Assembly (NCBI GenBank): GCA_035513275.1
Contig: DATKCJ010000434.1
Location: 1-39,196 of the forward strand
Source: DATKCJ01 sp035513275
Lineage (GTDB): Bacteria; Verrucomicrobiota; Verrucomicrobiia; Opitutales; Opitutaceae
Reading direction: 5' to 3'
DNA: 39,196 nucleotides
Part shown: piece by piece, positions 17,598 through 26,220 of the stretch
How positions within the stretch are numbered: position 1 is the first letter of the stretch
How the letters are laid out: the number at the start of each line of letters is the position of its first letter
The notes under the pieces: model-generated
Databases searched by the model: none
The model's input: only the letters and a program-made list of their open reading frames with translations
Told to the model about the DNA's origin: nothing
Position numbers and translations under genes: made by a program

Positions 17598-20323
17598 AGC
17601 GCGACGCGGCGCCGCGACATTCCCCCAGCCGCAGAACGGCATGCAGGATTGTGTTCGCGCTCGCGGTCGCCTGCGGCGGATCCGCGCACGGCTCCACTCC
17701 GCGAATTGAATTCACGACCAAGGAAGCCTCGGGACGCGGCGTGCATCCGGTGCGATTGCTTGTCGATACCGACGGCCTGGCGCGGACGAGCTCGCTGGTT
17801 TTCGAAGTCCCGCCGGGCGCGCGATTCGTGCTGCCTCCACCGACGATCGTGCAAGAGGGGGCGGGCGCGCTGGCGACGCGCGTGTTTCACCTTCTCGTTC
17901 TGCCCGAGGCGCGGGCCGGGACGCTGACACTACGCGGATCTTTGGGCGGGAAACCGTTCGAGGCGCAACTGCCGGTGCAGGGATTGCCGGACTTTCGTGT
18001 ACTCGGCGCACCGAACGAATTGCTCGTGGCGTTTTCCGGTGCGGAGATATCCGCCACGCTCGTGGTGAGGAACCGCGGCAACACGCCGCTCGATTTTCGT
18101 GTGTTTGCTCAGACGGGCGACGCCGGTCCCGAGGTGGTGATTCGCGGCGATTCGTTTGAACTCGCGCCGGGCGCGGAGAGAGAAGTGCTAGTGGTGTTGC
18201 GGGCTCCGGCGCGCTCGCGCGTGACAACCGAGCACACCGTCGCGGTGCAGGTCGAGGGTCGCGCGGCGGGATTCGCGCGGACCGATCCGGTGATCGTGCG
18301 GGCGCTGTTCGTTCCGGAGAATCAGAAGCCCGAACCGTTGTTCGCCGTGCTCAACGGGAACTTCGACTTCGGCATCCACGATGAGGCCGGGCGCACCGAG
18401 TTCGCCTCGCAGCTCCGGATTTCGGGCGAGATTTCGCCCCGGGTGACGATCGATGCACGCGCGCTCGACGGAGATTCGAGTGTGCTCGGCTCGCAGCTCG
18501 AACTGGCGGGTCGCGACACGTGGCATGTGTCCCTCGAGGCGCCTGGCTGGCACGCGACGGTCGGCGAGGCGCGTGCCGCATCGCTCGGATTTTTAGCACC
18601 GGGCGTCTACGGCCGCGGCGCAGCGGTCGGCGTGCGAAAATCCGCATGGTCGGTGGACGCATTTGCGCTCCGCGATCGTTTTATCGGATCAGTGCGCGAG
18701 GCGGCGGGTGTGAAAGTGAGCGGCCCGGACGAATCGTGGGAAGCGGGCGCGATTTTGCAGCGCAGTCGCGACATCGCCTTCGCAGAGGAGGAGCGCGCCG
18801 GCGCGTATGCAGGAGTCAATTGGGCGTGGTGGGGAATCAAGGGCCACACGGAGGTGGCATTCGCCGGCACCAAGGAGGCGGGCGAGGGCATCGGGCTCGC
18901 GCAGTCGTTCGCATACGATGACGGGCGCACACTGGTCGACGCGCGATTCGAGCACGCGGAAGAGGGGTTCTTCCTCCAGGATCAGAGCAGCCAGCGCCAG
19001 TCGGTGCTCTCAGAGTGGAAGGCCGGTGCGGGTTGGACGCTGCTCGCCAACGCGGATCGCTCGGCGCAAACGGGCAAGCTGCGCACACTCCTTCAGGAGC
19101 GCGAGAACACCGGCGGCCCCGACGACCCTCCCGAGATCATCGAGCTCATCAACCAGATTGCGACGAGGCAGGAGGTCTACAGCGCCGGCGCGCGGCGCGA
19201 GTTTGCCGCGGGCACATTGAGAGGCGTCTTCAAGCGGCAGGAGCGGGCGGGCGAGCTCGATGTGCTTCGCGAATTTGTCGAACATGCCTTCGAGTTCGAA
19301 TGGACGAGCCGGCCGGACAATCCGTGGTGGCGGCTTGGCGCGACCGTCGGGCGCGAGGAGGGCGACGGCGGCTCCGCGAAGTTCGCCGAGTTGAACGGCT
19401 CGGTGTATTGGAGCCCGACAGAGTGGAGCCAGATCGAGGGCAACGTGCGATGGACGACAGCGATCTCTGGTGAGCCGCAGGGCTTTCGGCGCGAGGGACT
19501 TCACGGGCAGATCACGGCGTCGATCACGCCGGCGAAGGGCTGGAAAGCCAGTCTCCGGATGGAAGGCTACGACTACGCGGACTTCGAGCCGCGCACGCGC
19601 ATAGGAGCCCTGTTGAGTTTCCCAATCGGTCGCAGCAGGTGGACAGGCGCAATAGAGTGGGCGCGCGATACGCATAGCGGCGACGAGTCGGCATGGCTGG
19701 TCGTTCGCGCGCCGTTTTCGATCCAGATGCCGTGGAGGCCGACCCGCGGCACGATCGCCGGCCGCGTGACGGATGCGGCGACGGACACGGGAATTTCCTC
19801 GGTGCTCGTGAGCAGCGGACGCTATCGCGCGATGAGCGATGCGACAGGCCGCTATCAACTTCCCGCGATGGAGCCGGGCGCGCGCGATATCGAGATCCAG
19901 ACGCCCGGCGGTTGGATGCGAAAGCCCGGTGTGCCGACACGCGTGGAGATCGTCGCCGGAAAGGCCGACTCGCTCGACATCGGACTGGTGGAACTCGGGA
20001 CACTTCGCGGCGAGGTCATGATTGTCGATTCCGCGGGAACCGTAAGAGCCGCGCCGGCGGGTGTGCTTGTCGCGGAGGGCGCGGATGGAGCGACGCACGA
20101 GACACTCGTGTTCAGGGGCGCGTTCACCATGCGGCTGCCGCCCGGCACATACCGGTTGAGTTTCGTGAGCGAATTGCCGGACGAGGTTGGAAAGCAACTC
20201 TCCGCCGAGGTCACGGTCCGAAACACAGAGCCGGCGACGGTCCGGCTCGAAGCCCGCGAGCAGACGCGTCGCATGCGACGGACGCTGCTCCCCGGTAGCG
20301 GCAGCCCGGGCGGCAGGAAATAG
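17594..20323 (+). CDS. Usher-like outer-membrane beta-barrel protein with C-terminal carboxypeptidase-regulatory-like domain
   Basis: A 909-residue exported protein. It starts with a TTG (17594) overlapping the stop of the chaperone-like gene and has a signal peptide (about 1-33). Residues 34-145 form a beta domain. Residues 145-245 form an Ig/NEW3-like domain (FSGAEISATLVVRNRGNTPL). Residues about 255-715 consist of many amphipathic strands with aromatic and Gly pairs, as in outer-membrane barrels, ending WLVVRAPFSIQMPW. From about 720 (TRGTIAGRVTDAATDTGISS) a carboxypeptidase-regulatory-like beta domain follows, then a second beta segment and a basic tail. Cysteines occur only in the signal region. 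Size and domain order (N-domain, barrel, C-terminal beta domains) match chaperone-usher pilus ushers, but no classical usher signature is visible, so usher function is inference from context. Confidence 0.7.
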   Translation: MKRDAAPRHSPSRRTACRIVFALAVACGGSAHGSTPRIEFTTKEASGRGVHPVRLLVDTDGLARTSSLVFEVPPGARFVLPPPTIVQEGAGALATRVFHLLVLPEARAGTLTLRGSLGGKPFEAQLPVQGLPDFRVLGAPNELLVAFSGAEISATLVVRNRGNTPLDFRVFAQTGDAGPEVVIRGDSFELAPGAEREVLVVLRAPARSRVTTEHTVAVQVEGRAAGFARTDPVIVRALFVPENQKPEPLFAVLNGNFDFGIHDEAGRTEFASQLRISGEISPRVTIDARALDGDSSVLGSQLELAGRDTWHVSLEAPGWHATVGEARAASLGFLAPGVYGRGAAVGVRKSAWSVDAFALRDRFIGSVREAAGVKVSGPDESWEAGAILQRSRDIAFAEEERAGAYAGVNWAWWGIKGHTEVAFAGTKEAGEGIGLAQSFAYDDGRTLVDARFEHAEEGFFLQDQSSQRQSVLSEWKAGAGWTLLANADRSAQTGKLRTLLQERENTGGPDDPPEIIELINQIATRQEVYSAGARREFAAGTLRGVFKRQERAGELDVLREFVEHAFEFEWTSRPDNPWWRLGATVGREEGDGGSAKFAELNGSVYWSPTEWSQIEGNVRWTTAISGEPQGFRREGLHGQITASITPAKGWKASLRMEGYDYADFEPRTRIGALLSFPIGRSRWTGAIEWARDTHSGDESAWLVVRAPFSIQMPWRPTRGTIAGRVTDAATDTGISSVLVSSGRYRAMSDATGRYQLPAMEPGARDIEIQTPGGWMRKPGVPTRVEIVAGKADSLDIGLVELGTLRGEVMIVDSAGTVRAAPAGVLVAEGADGATHETLVFRGAFTMRLPPGTYRLSFVSELPDEVGKQLSAEVTVRNTEPATVRLEAREQTRRMRRTLLPGSGSPGGRK

Positions 20324-20336
20324 GCGGGCGTCCGTT

Positions 20337-20414
20337 CCGAGTGTGGGTCGGGCTTTACGCCCGACTCCGGGCGATCGGCCGATCTGTCGGGCATAAAGCC
20401 CGACCCACACTCGG
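20337..20414. repeat. REP-like element, family B, copy 1
   Basis: The long outer arms CCGAGTGTGGGTCGGGCTTTA (split here as CCGAGTGTGG then GTCGGGCTTTA) and their complement at 20394-20414 enclose inner palindromes of CCCGACTCCGGGCGATCGGC type. It lies 14 bp after the usher-like gene. A closely related copy is at 39075-39135. Confidence 0.85.
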
Positions 20415-20542
20415 AGCATTTGCTGCAAAAGTTTCTGGAATGCAGGACTTGCGCGCTGGAGGCTCCAGATCAACGCGTTGCGAGATCATTGCGAACGGGT
20501 TGCGTTTTAGCGGCGTGAGAAGACCGTTAAAGAAGTTCCCCT

Positions 20543-20950
20543 ATGGTCCGATTCGGAAGCATGCACTTCCGCCGTTCACGTCCGGTGCCCGCTGCCGCCG
20601 TGGTCGCACTGACGATCGCGGTCGGGTGCGCCGCAGCCGTTTCTGCGCCGGCTGTCGAGGTGCGTGTTCACTCGAAAGTGGAGGCGGTCGCCCATATGAC
20701 CGGTCCGGCGTCGATCGAGTTGGCGCCGGGCGAGAGTCGGGAAGTGACGATCAAGGTCGCTGCCAATTTTCCGTGGAGACTTTCTTTTGGCTCCGCAAAT
20801 CCGACGATCACATCCGACCTGTTCGAGTTGAGCGGACGTGCCGGTGGATTCGAGAAGGCAGGAAACACGATCAAGGTCTTCTTCCGGTGCGACCCCGCTG
20901 CGGCCGGGCCGCAATCGGGCGAGATCGAGTATACGATCGAGCGGCTGTAG
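20543..20950 (+). CDS. Small secreted protein, third member of the usher-like locus
   Basis: A 135-residue exported protein with a long signal peptide (about 1-37, ending AVSAPA). The mature part is one small beta domain: IELAPGESREVTIKV, then ANFPWRLSF, a weak echo of the N..W.L motif in the two subunits upstream, and an ending GEIEYTI in the position of their terminal strand. A second ATG at 20561 is a possible start. It follows the usher-like gene after a REP element and may have its own promoter. The similarity is too weak to prove homology, but the position suggests a tip, anchor or accessory subunit. A bidirectional terminator follows. Confidence 0.6.
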   Translation: MVRFGSMHFRRSRPVPAAAVVALTIAVGCAAAVSAPAVEVRVHSKVEAVAHMTGPASIELAPGESREVTIKVAANFPWRLSFGSANPTITSDLFELSGRAGGFEKAGNTIKVFFRCDPAAAGPQSGEIEYTIERL

Positions 20951-20971
20951 CGAAGGTCCGCGTTAGAAAAG

Positions 20972-21002
20972 AAAAGACCCGGGCGGTAAAGCCCGGGCTT
21001 TG
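20972..21002. terminator. Bidirectional terminator
   Basis: CCCGGGC (20978-20984) pairs with GCCCGGG (20991-20997) around GGTAAA, flanked by AAAAG on the left and CTTTG on the right. The minus strand has an additional T-rich tail (TCTTTTCTTTTC). It separates the converging secreted-protein and rhodanese genes. Confidence 0.75.
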
Positions 21003-21025
21003 AATTCGATAGACTCTCGTGCGGG

Positions 21026-21412
21026 TCAGAGCTTCTCCATCGACTCCCCGGCACCCTTCCATCCGGCGAGGCCGCCCGCGTAGTGTCGGACGTTTGTGTA
21101 GCCGAGTTTCACAGCGGCTTCGGCGGCCTTGGCATAGGCGCCACAGGACGGGCTGCCGCAATACGCGACGACGAGCGCGCCTTTGTCGGCGGGCAGCACG
21201 CTCGCGAGGTCCTTCTTGTGCTGCGCGAAATCGATCGCGCCTGGAATGTGACCGGCCTTGTAGGAATCCGAGCCGTTCACGTCGATGATCGTTGCCGACT
21301 TCTCAGCGACGGCGACCTTCAGATCCTCATGCGAAATGTCGGCATATTTGCCGGCGAACGCGGAAACAGTGACGAGTGAGGTAACAAGCAATGCTAGGAG
21401 TGTTTTTTTCAT
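21026..21412 (-). CDS. Periplasmic single-domain rhodanese
   Basis: A 128-residue exported protein with a signal peptide (1-20, ending VSAFA) and one rhodanese domain: ATIIDVNGSDSYKAGHIPGAI (41-60), active-site loop YCGSPSC (84-90, probable catalytic Cys85), and GYTNVRHYAGGLAGW (104-118). Rhodaneses carry persulfide sulfur on the catalytic cysteine; exported ones often act in sulfur handling or as redox and binding modules. The second Cys90 in the loop is compatible with a disulfide. The start at 21412 is set by the signal peptide. It lies 107 bp beyond the fumarase stop on the same strand, so it could be co-transcribed, but the gap suggests its own promoter. Confidence 0.88.
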   Translation of the reverse strand: MKKTLLALLVTSLVTVSAFAGKYADISHEDLKVAVAEKSATIIDVNGSDSYKAGHIPGAIDFAQHKKDLASVLPADKGALVVAYCGSPSCGAYAKAAEAAVKLGYTNVRHYAGGLAGWKGAGESMEKL

Positions 21413-21519
21413 GTCGATGCGTTCGACCGCCGTGAACGCAGATTGTTTCGAGGCGAACGAAATTGTAACGCGGGGACTTGTTCGCGCAAATTCGTGCAAT
21501 TCGTGTCGAACCTCCGCGC

Positions 21520-23163
21520 CTACGCGCACTTCGGGCAGCTATTGATCTGCTTGAAGAAGTCGTTGCCCTTGTCGTCGACGAGGATGAACGCCGGGAAATC
21601 CTGCACCTCGATCTTGTAGACGGCCTCCATGCCGAGTTCGGGATACTCGATGAGGTCCATCTTCTTGATGTGATCCTGTGCGAGCAGTGCCGCGGGTCCG
21701 CCGATCGAGCCAAGGTAGAATCCACGGTGCTTCTTGCACGCATCGGTGACCTGCTGCGAGCGGTTGCCCTTTGCGAGCATGATCAACGAGCCGCCGTGTG
21801 ACTGGAGAAGGTCGACGTATGAATCCATCCGGCCTGCGGTCGTCGGCCCGAAGGAGCCCGACGCATAGCCCATCGGCGTCTTCGCGGGACCCGCGTAATA
21901 GACGGGATGCTTCTTCAGGTAGTCGGGCAGGCCCTCGCCGCGATCGAGCCGCTCTTTGAACTTCGCGTGCGCGCTGTCGCGCGCGACGACAATCGTGCCC
22001 GTAAGCGCGACCTCGGTCGTCACAGGATACTTGCTGAGTTCGGCGATGATCTCCGGCATAGGCCGGTCGAGGTCGATGCGCACGCCGCGCGTCTTCACCA
22101 CGCCGCGGAATTTCTCAGGGATGAACCTGCCCGGATTCGTCTCGAGCTGCTCGACGAAGATCCCGTCGCGCGTGATCTTCGCCTTGATGTTGCGGTCGGC
22201 TGAGCACGAGACACCGAGGCCGACGGGGCACGACGCGCCGTGGCGCGGCAGCCGGATCACGCGCACATCGAGCGCAAAATATTTCCCGCCGAACTGAGCG
22301 CCGATGCCGCACTCCTGCGCGAGCTTCAGAATCTTCGCTTCCCACTCGATGTCCCGAAACGCGCGACCGCCGGCGCTGCCTGAGGTCGGAAGCGCGTCGA
22401 GCTGGCGCGCACTCGCGAGCTTCACGGTCTTCATGCACGCCTCGGCCGATGTGCCGCCGATCACGATCGCGAGGTGGTAGGGCGGGCACGCGGCGGTGCC
22501 GAGTGTGAGGATTTTCTCGGAAACGAATTTCGCGAGACTCGCGGGATTCAGCAGCGCCTTCGTTTCCTGGTAGAGAAAACTTTTGTTCGCCGAGCCGCCG
22601 CCCTTCGCGACGAAGAGGAAATCGTAGTGATCACCCTTCCCGGCGTAGAGGTCGATCTGTGCGGGCAGATTGTTGCCGCTGTTCTTCTCGTCGAACATCG
22701 TGAGCGGCACAGTCTGCGAGTAGCGGAGATTTTCCTCGGTGTAGGTGCGCCAGATGCCCTTGGAAATCCACTCGGCGTCGTCGACGCCGGTCCACACTCG
22801 CTGGCCTTTTTTCGCAACGACGGTCGCGGTGCCTGTGTCCTGGCAAAACGGCAGGATTCCCTTCGACGCGACCTCGGCGTTGCGCAGCATCGTGAGCGCG
22901 ACGCCGCGGTCGTTGGCCGAGGCCTCGGGGTCGTCGAGGATCGCGGCGACTTGCGCGAGGTGATCGGGACGGAGCATGAAGGAGCAGTCCTTCATCGCCT
23001 GGTTCGCGAGCATCTCGAGCGCCTCGGGCTTCACGCAGAGCATTTCGTGTTCGCCCCACGTTTCCACGGTCACGAGGCCGGGATCGGTCTCGAGCTTGCG
23101 ATACGCGGTCGTGTCGGGACCGAGCGGGAACGGGTCGTGGTATTCGAAAGCGGGCTGGCTCAT
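21520..23163 (-). CDS. fumA: Class I (iron-sulfur) fumarate hydratase
   Basis: A 547-residue enzyme catalysing the reversible hydration of fumarate to malate in the TCA cycle. It is full length for the single-chain FumA/FumB type (E. coli FumA is 548 residues). The alpha part contains FCQDTGTATVVAKKGQ and GGGSANKS, then IGGTSAEACMK, with cysteines expected to bind the [4Fe-4S] cluster. The beta part contains VALTGTIVVARDSAHAK, YYAGPAKTPMGYASGSFGPTTAGRMDSYVDLL and a C-terminal NSCPKC. The frame is open far upstream, but the start at 23163 (MSQPAFEYHDPFPLG) gives the usual N-terminus. It is divergent from the 2-oxoacid oxidoreductase operon across a 211-bp gap that holds the promoters of both. 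Confidence 0.95.
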   Translation of the reverse strand: MSQPAFEYHDPFPLGPDTTAYRKLETDPGLVTVETWGEHEMLCVKPEALEMLANQAMKDCSFMLRPDHLAQVAAILDDPEASANDRGVALTMLRNAEVASKGILPFCQDTGTATVVAKKGQRVWTGVDDAEWISKGIWRTYTEENLRYSQTVPLTMFDEKNSGNNLPAQIDLYAGKGDHYDFLFVAKGGGSANKSFLYQETKALLNPASLAKFVSEKILTLGTAACPPYHLAIVIGGTSAEACMKTVKLASARQLDALPTSGSAGGRAFRDIEWEAKILKLAQECGIGAQFGGKYFALDVRVIRLPRHGASCPVGLGVSCSADRNIKAKITRDGIFVEQLETNPGRFIPEKFRGVVKTRGVRIDLDRPMPEIIAELSKYPVTTEVALTGTIVVARDSAHAKFKERLDRGEGLPDYLKKHPVYYAGPAKTPMGYASGSFGPTTAGRMDSYVDLLQSHGGSLIMLAKGNRSQQVTDACKKHRGFYLGSIGGPAALLAQDHIKKMDLIEYPELGMEAVYKIEVQDFPAFILVDDKGNDFFKQINSCPKCA

Positions 23164-23374
23164 GTGTGGAGCGGACACCGTAGCCGAAAAACGCGCGGAG
23201 AAAAGCCCTGCGATTGGATGCGCTCCTCGCAGCGGGGCCAAACAACGCGCACTCTTGCACAAGGCATGCACGGCGTGGCGGGGGGCGCAGGCGTATAATT
23301 TTCCATAACCCCAGTGCGGCCCGAGCGCCGCCGTCCAACCGGCTCCTGTCCGGAGCCAACCCAACGCCCAAAAC

Positions 23375-24784
23375 ATGGTCACAGCAATCGGCGCCCGCCC
23401 CAAGCCCTTCCTCGAGCCCGCGTATTGCAAGAGCTGCCTGCGTTGCGTCGCGGCGTGCCCGCGGGGCTGCATCACACCGGGGTCGACAATCAATCCCGAG
23501 ACCGGCTTGGTTCCGGTGGAATTGCACCTCGATTCCTGCACCGGCTGCGCCTTGTGCATCGAGGCGTGTCCCGAACCGTTCGGGCTCAGGTCCGCCGAGG
23601 AGTTCAGTGCTGCCGCTGAGTTCGAACTCGAGGATCCGGCAAAATTGTTCGGCGAAAAGATCGTGGAGCGATTCGACTCGAAAGAGATTCCCGATGAGTG
23701 GATCGACCTTCCGGAGTGCGAGCCGATGGTGCTGAAAGGCGCCTACGCTTCCGCGATAGGCGCGTTGCTCGCCGGCTGCCGGCACGTGTTCGGCTACCCG
23801 ATCACGCCGAGCACTGAGGGCTCGGAGTTGATGGCGCGCATCCTCCCGAAGTTGAACGGCGCGTTTGTGCAGGCGGCCAGCGAGACCGCCGCGGTGAACA
23901 TGATGTATGGTGCCGGCGGCGCGGGCGTGCCGAGCATGACTTTCACGAGCGGGCCAGGATTTTCGCTGATGCTCGAGGGCATCAGCTACATGATCGGCGC
24001 GGAGACGCCGGGCGTGTTTGTGAACCTGATGCGAGGCGGACCCGGGCTCGGAAACATCGCGCCCGAGCAAGCCGACATCAAACTCGCCTGTCGCGGCCTC
24101 GGCCACGGCAACACACACGCCATCGTCCTGGCGCCGAGCACGCCGCAGGAGATGCTCGATCTGACGATGGAAGCGTTCGCGATGAGCTTCCGCTACCGAA
24201 ACCCGGTCGTCGTCCTCGGCGACGGCTACCTCGGGCAGATGACCGGCCAGGTGCGCCTGCCCGCCGCCATGTGCAAGCCGGGGCTTCCCGAGTGGGCGGT
24301 TTGGGGCGACCGGAGCCACCGCCACAATCTGATCTGCTCCATTTATCTCTCCGAACCGGACCTCGAGGCGCACAACGAGCATCTGAACCGAAAATACGCG
24401 CGCATCTCGGAAAACGAACAACGGGCCGAGAGCTTCTACTGCGAGGGTGCGGAGATTCTCGTCGTCGCGTGCAACACACCCGCCCGGATGGCGAAGGGTG
24501 CCGTGGAGAACGCGCGCAACCGCGGCATCGCGGCCGGTCTCTTCCGGCCGATCACGCTGTGGCCGTTTCCAATCAACGCGCTGCTCGGCGTTCTCGGCGG
24601 CGTGCGCGAGATCGTCGTTGTCGAGGCGAGCCCCGGCCAGCTTGAGGACGAGATGAGGCTTGCACTCAGCCACGCCTGCGTCGCGCCGCCGCCGATCACC
24701 TCGGTCCGGCGGCTCGGAGGCATCCTCCCGCGCGAATCCGAAATCGTGAACCGACTCGTCGAGGAAAGTGAGGTCCTGTCATGA
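23375..24784 (+). CDS. 2-oxoacid:ferredoxin oxidoreductase, fused delta (ferredoxin) and alpha subunits
   Basis: A 469-residue fusion. The N-terminal dicluster ferredoxin domain has cysteines 18, 21, 24, 28 (CKSCLRCVAACP) and 55, 58, 61, 65 (CTGCALCIEACP) for two [4Fe-4S] clusters. From about 115 the alpha-subunit domain begins (GAYASAIGALLAGCRHVFGYPITPSTEGSE), with ASETAAVNMMYGAGGAG and the GPGFSLMLEGI region. A C-terminal transketolase-like domain runs from about 350. This is the KorD-KorA or VorD-VorA arrangement, oxidatively decarboxylating a 2-oxoacid to acyl-CoA and reducing ferredoxin. Substrate identity (2-oxoglutarate, branched-chain or other 2-oxoacids) cannot be fixed by eye. Its stop overlaps the next start by four bases (ATGA), so the subunits are translationally coupled. 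Confidence 0.9.
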   Translation: MVTAIGARPKPFLEPAYCKSCLRCVAACPRGCITPGSTINPETGLVPVELHLDSCTGCALCIEACPEPFGLRSAEEFSAAAEFELEDPAKLFGEKIVERFDSKEIPDEWIDLPECEPMVLKGAYASAIGALLAGCRHVFGYPITPSTEGSELMARILPKLNGAFVQAASETAAVNMMYGAGGAGVPSMTFTSGPGFSLMLEGISYMIGAETPGVFVNLMRGGPGLGNIAPEQADIKLACRGLGHGNTHAIVLAPSTPQEMLDLTMEAFAMSFRYRNPVVVLGDGYLGQMTGQVRLPAAMCKPGLPEWAVWGDRSHRHNLICSIYLSEPDLEAHNEHLNRKYARISENEQRAESFYCEGAEILVVACNTPARMAKGAVENARNRGIAAGLFRPITLWPFPINALLGVLGGVREIVVVEASPGQLEDEMRLALSHACVAPPPITSVRRLGGILPRESEIVNRLVEESEVLS

Positions 24785-26220
24785 GTGTATTCTACGACCA
24801 TTTCGAGCGTCACGCGCACGGCAAAGGCCTGAAGGGCCAGAGCACGCATTACTGCCCGGGTTGCGGCCACGGGCTCGTGCATCGCGACCTCGCCGAGGCA
24901 ATCGGCAACCTCGGGATTCAGGATCGCACGATTCTGATCAGCCCGGTCGGGTGCTCGGTCTTCGCGCATTACTATTTCGACGTCGGCAACAGTCAGGCCG
25001 CGCACGGTCGCGCGCCCGCGGTTGCGCTCGGCCACAAGCTCGCGAATCCCGGAGCGATTGTCGTCAGCTACCAAGGCGACGGCGACCTCGCATCGATCGG
25101 GCTCGGCGAGACCATCTCGATTGCGCAGATGGGGCTGCCGATCACGGTCATCTTCATCAACAACGCGATCTACGGAATGACCGGCGGGCAGATGGCGCCG
25201 ACGAGCCTGCAGGGGCAGCGAACGGCGACCAGCCCTGAGGGGCGCACGCCGTCGATGGGCCAGCCGCTTCGCATGGCGGAACTGATCGCAGGGCTCGACG
25301 GCCCGATCTATGTCGAGCGCGTCGCGCTCTTCGATGCGAGGCAGCGCAAGAACGCGCGCCGCGCGATCGAGAAGGCGCTGCAACTCCAAATCGACGGGCG
25401 CGGCTACTCGTTCATCGAGGTTCTCGCGGAATGCCCGCTCCACCTGCGCATGACCCCGGCCGAGACCGAGGAGTGGGTGAAGACCGTGATGGAGCCGGTG
25501 TTTCCGCTCGGCGTGAAGAAGGACGTGAGCGTCGAAACGCATTTCGAATACGGGAAACCTTCCTTCAATCTCGAGGAAGTGCTCGGTCTCAGCGGCGCTG
25601 AACCTGCGATACACGGCGGCTTGCGCATGCAGCCGCAGAACGCGATGACCGCGCTCGGCGTGGGCATCAAGTTCGCCGGCGCTGGCGGTGACGGCGCGCA
25701 GACAGCCGCGCTCCTCGTGGCGCGTGCCGCAATCGCGGGAGGTTACGATGCCACGCAAATTCCAAGCTACGGTCCGGAAAGTCGCGGCGGCACTTCGTAT
25801 GCCGATGTGCAGATCGTGCGCGGCGAGGTGCTGAACCCTGCGGCGGCCGAGCCCGACATCCTGGTGGCGTTCAACGCGCAGAGCCTCGCGAAATTCGCGG
25901 GCACGGTGCGTGAAGGCGGCACTATTCTATACGACAGCACCGTTATCCTCGATCCGCGCGATCTTCCGGAAGGTCGCCGGATCTTCCCGGTGCCGTTCAC
26001 CGCGATCGCGAAGTCGCTGAACAAGCTGTTGGTGAAAAACACCGTGGCCGTCGGCGCACTGCAGGCCGCGACCGGAATCCTGCCGGCGGAAGTTTTCCTC
26101 GACACGATTCGCCACCTGCTGAGGTCGAAGCCGTCGGCGATCCCGATCAACGAGGCGGCGTTTTCGGCCGGACGAGCCGCTGTCGCTCCCGTGCTCGAAG
26201 AAACCGGAGCGGGAAGATGA
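24781..26220 (+). CDS. 2-oxoacid:ferredoxin oxidoreductase, fused beta (TPP) and gamma subunits
   Basis: A 479-residue fusion. The beta domain (1-280) has CPGCGHG (25-31), SPVGCSVFAHYYFD (54-67) and the thiamine diphosphate site GDGD (99-102) with NN at 127-128. From about 285 the gamma domain follows: GVGIKFAGAGGDGAQTAALLVARAA and SYGPESRGGTSYADVQIV, standard for the gamma subunit, ending near 460. With the upstream gene it makes a complete two-polypeptide enzyme of delta-alpha plus beta-gamma. Start and stop both overlap neighbours by ATGA, placing it in the middle of a tightly coupled three-gene operon. The enzyme is cytoplasmic and needs ferredoxin as electron acceptor. Confidence 0.92.
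   Translation: MSVFYDHFERHAHGKGLKGQSTHYCPGCGHGLVHRDLAEAIGNLGIQDRTILISPVGCSVFAHYYFDVGNSQAAHGRAPAVALGHKLANPGAIVVSYQGDGDLASIGLGETISIAQMGLPITVIFINNAIYGMTGGQMAPTSLQGQRTATSPEGRTPSMGQPLRMAELIAGLDGPIYVERVALFDARQRKNARRAIEKALQLQIDGRGYSFIEVLAECPLHLRMTPAETEEWVKTVMEPVFPLGVKKDVSVETHFEYGKPSFNLEEVLGLSGAEPAIHGGLRMQPQNAMTALGVGIKFAGAGGDGAQTAALLVARAAIAGGYDATQIPSYGPESRGGTSYADVQIVRGEVLNPAAAEPDILVAFNAQSLAKFAGTVREGGTILYDSTVILDPRDLPEGRRIFPVPFTAIAKSLNKLLVKNTVAVGALQAATGILPAEVFLDTIRHLLRSKPSAIPINEAAFSAGRAAVAPVLEETGAGR

Noticed and set aside
17594..20323. TonB-dependent receptor as identity of the 909-residue protein
   Set aside because: A carboxypeptidase-regulatory-like domain precedes the barrel in SusC-type receptors but here follows it; there is no TonB box or plug-like N-terminus, and the neighbours are subunit and chaperone-like genes.
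22631..24673. A 680-codon minus-strand open frame across the fumarase start and the oxidoreductase gene
   Set aside because: It is antisense to two genes with clear motifs, its product is Arg/His-rich low-complexity sequence without recognisable domains, and such long shadow frames are expected in GC-rich DNA.
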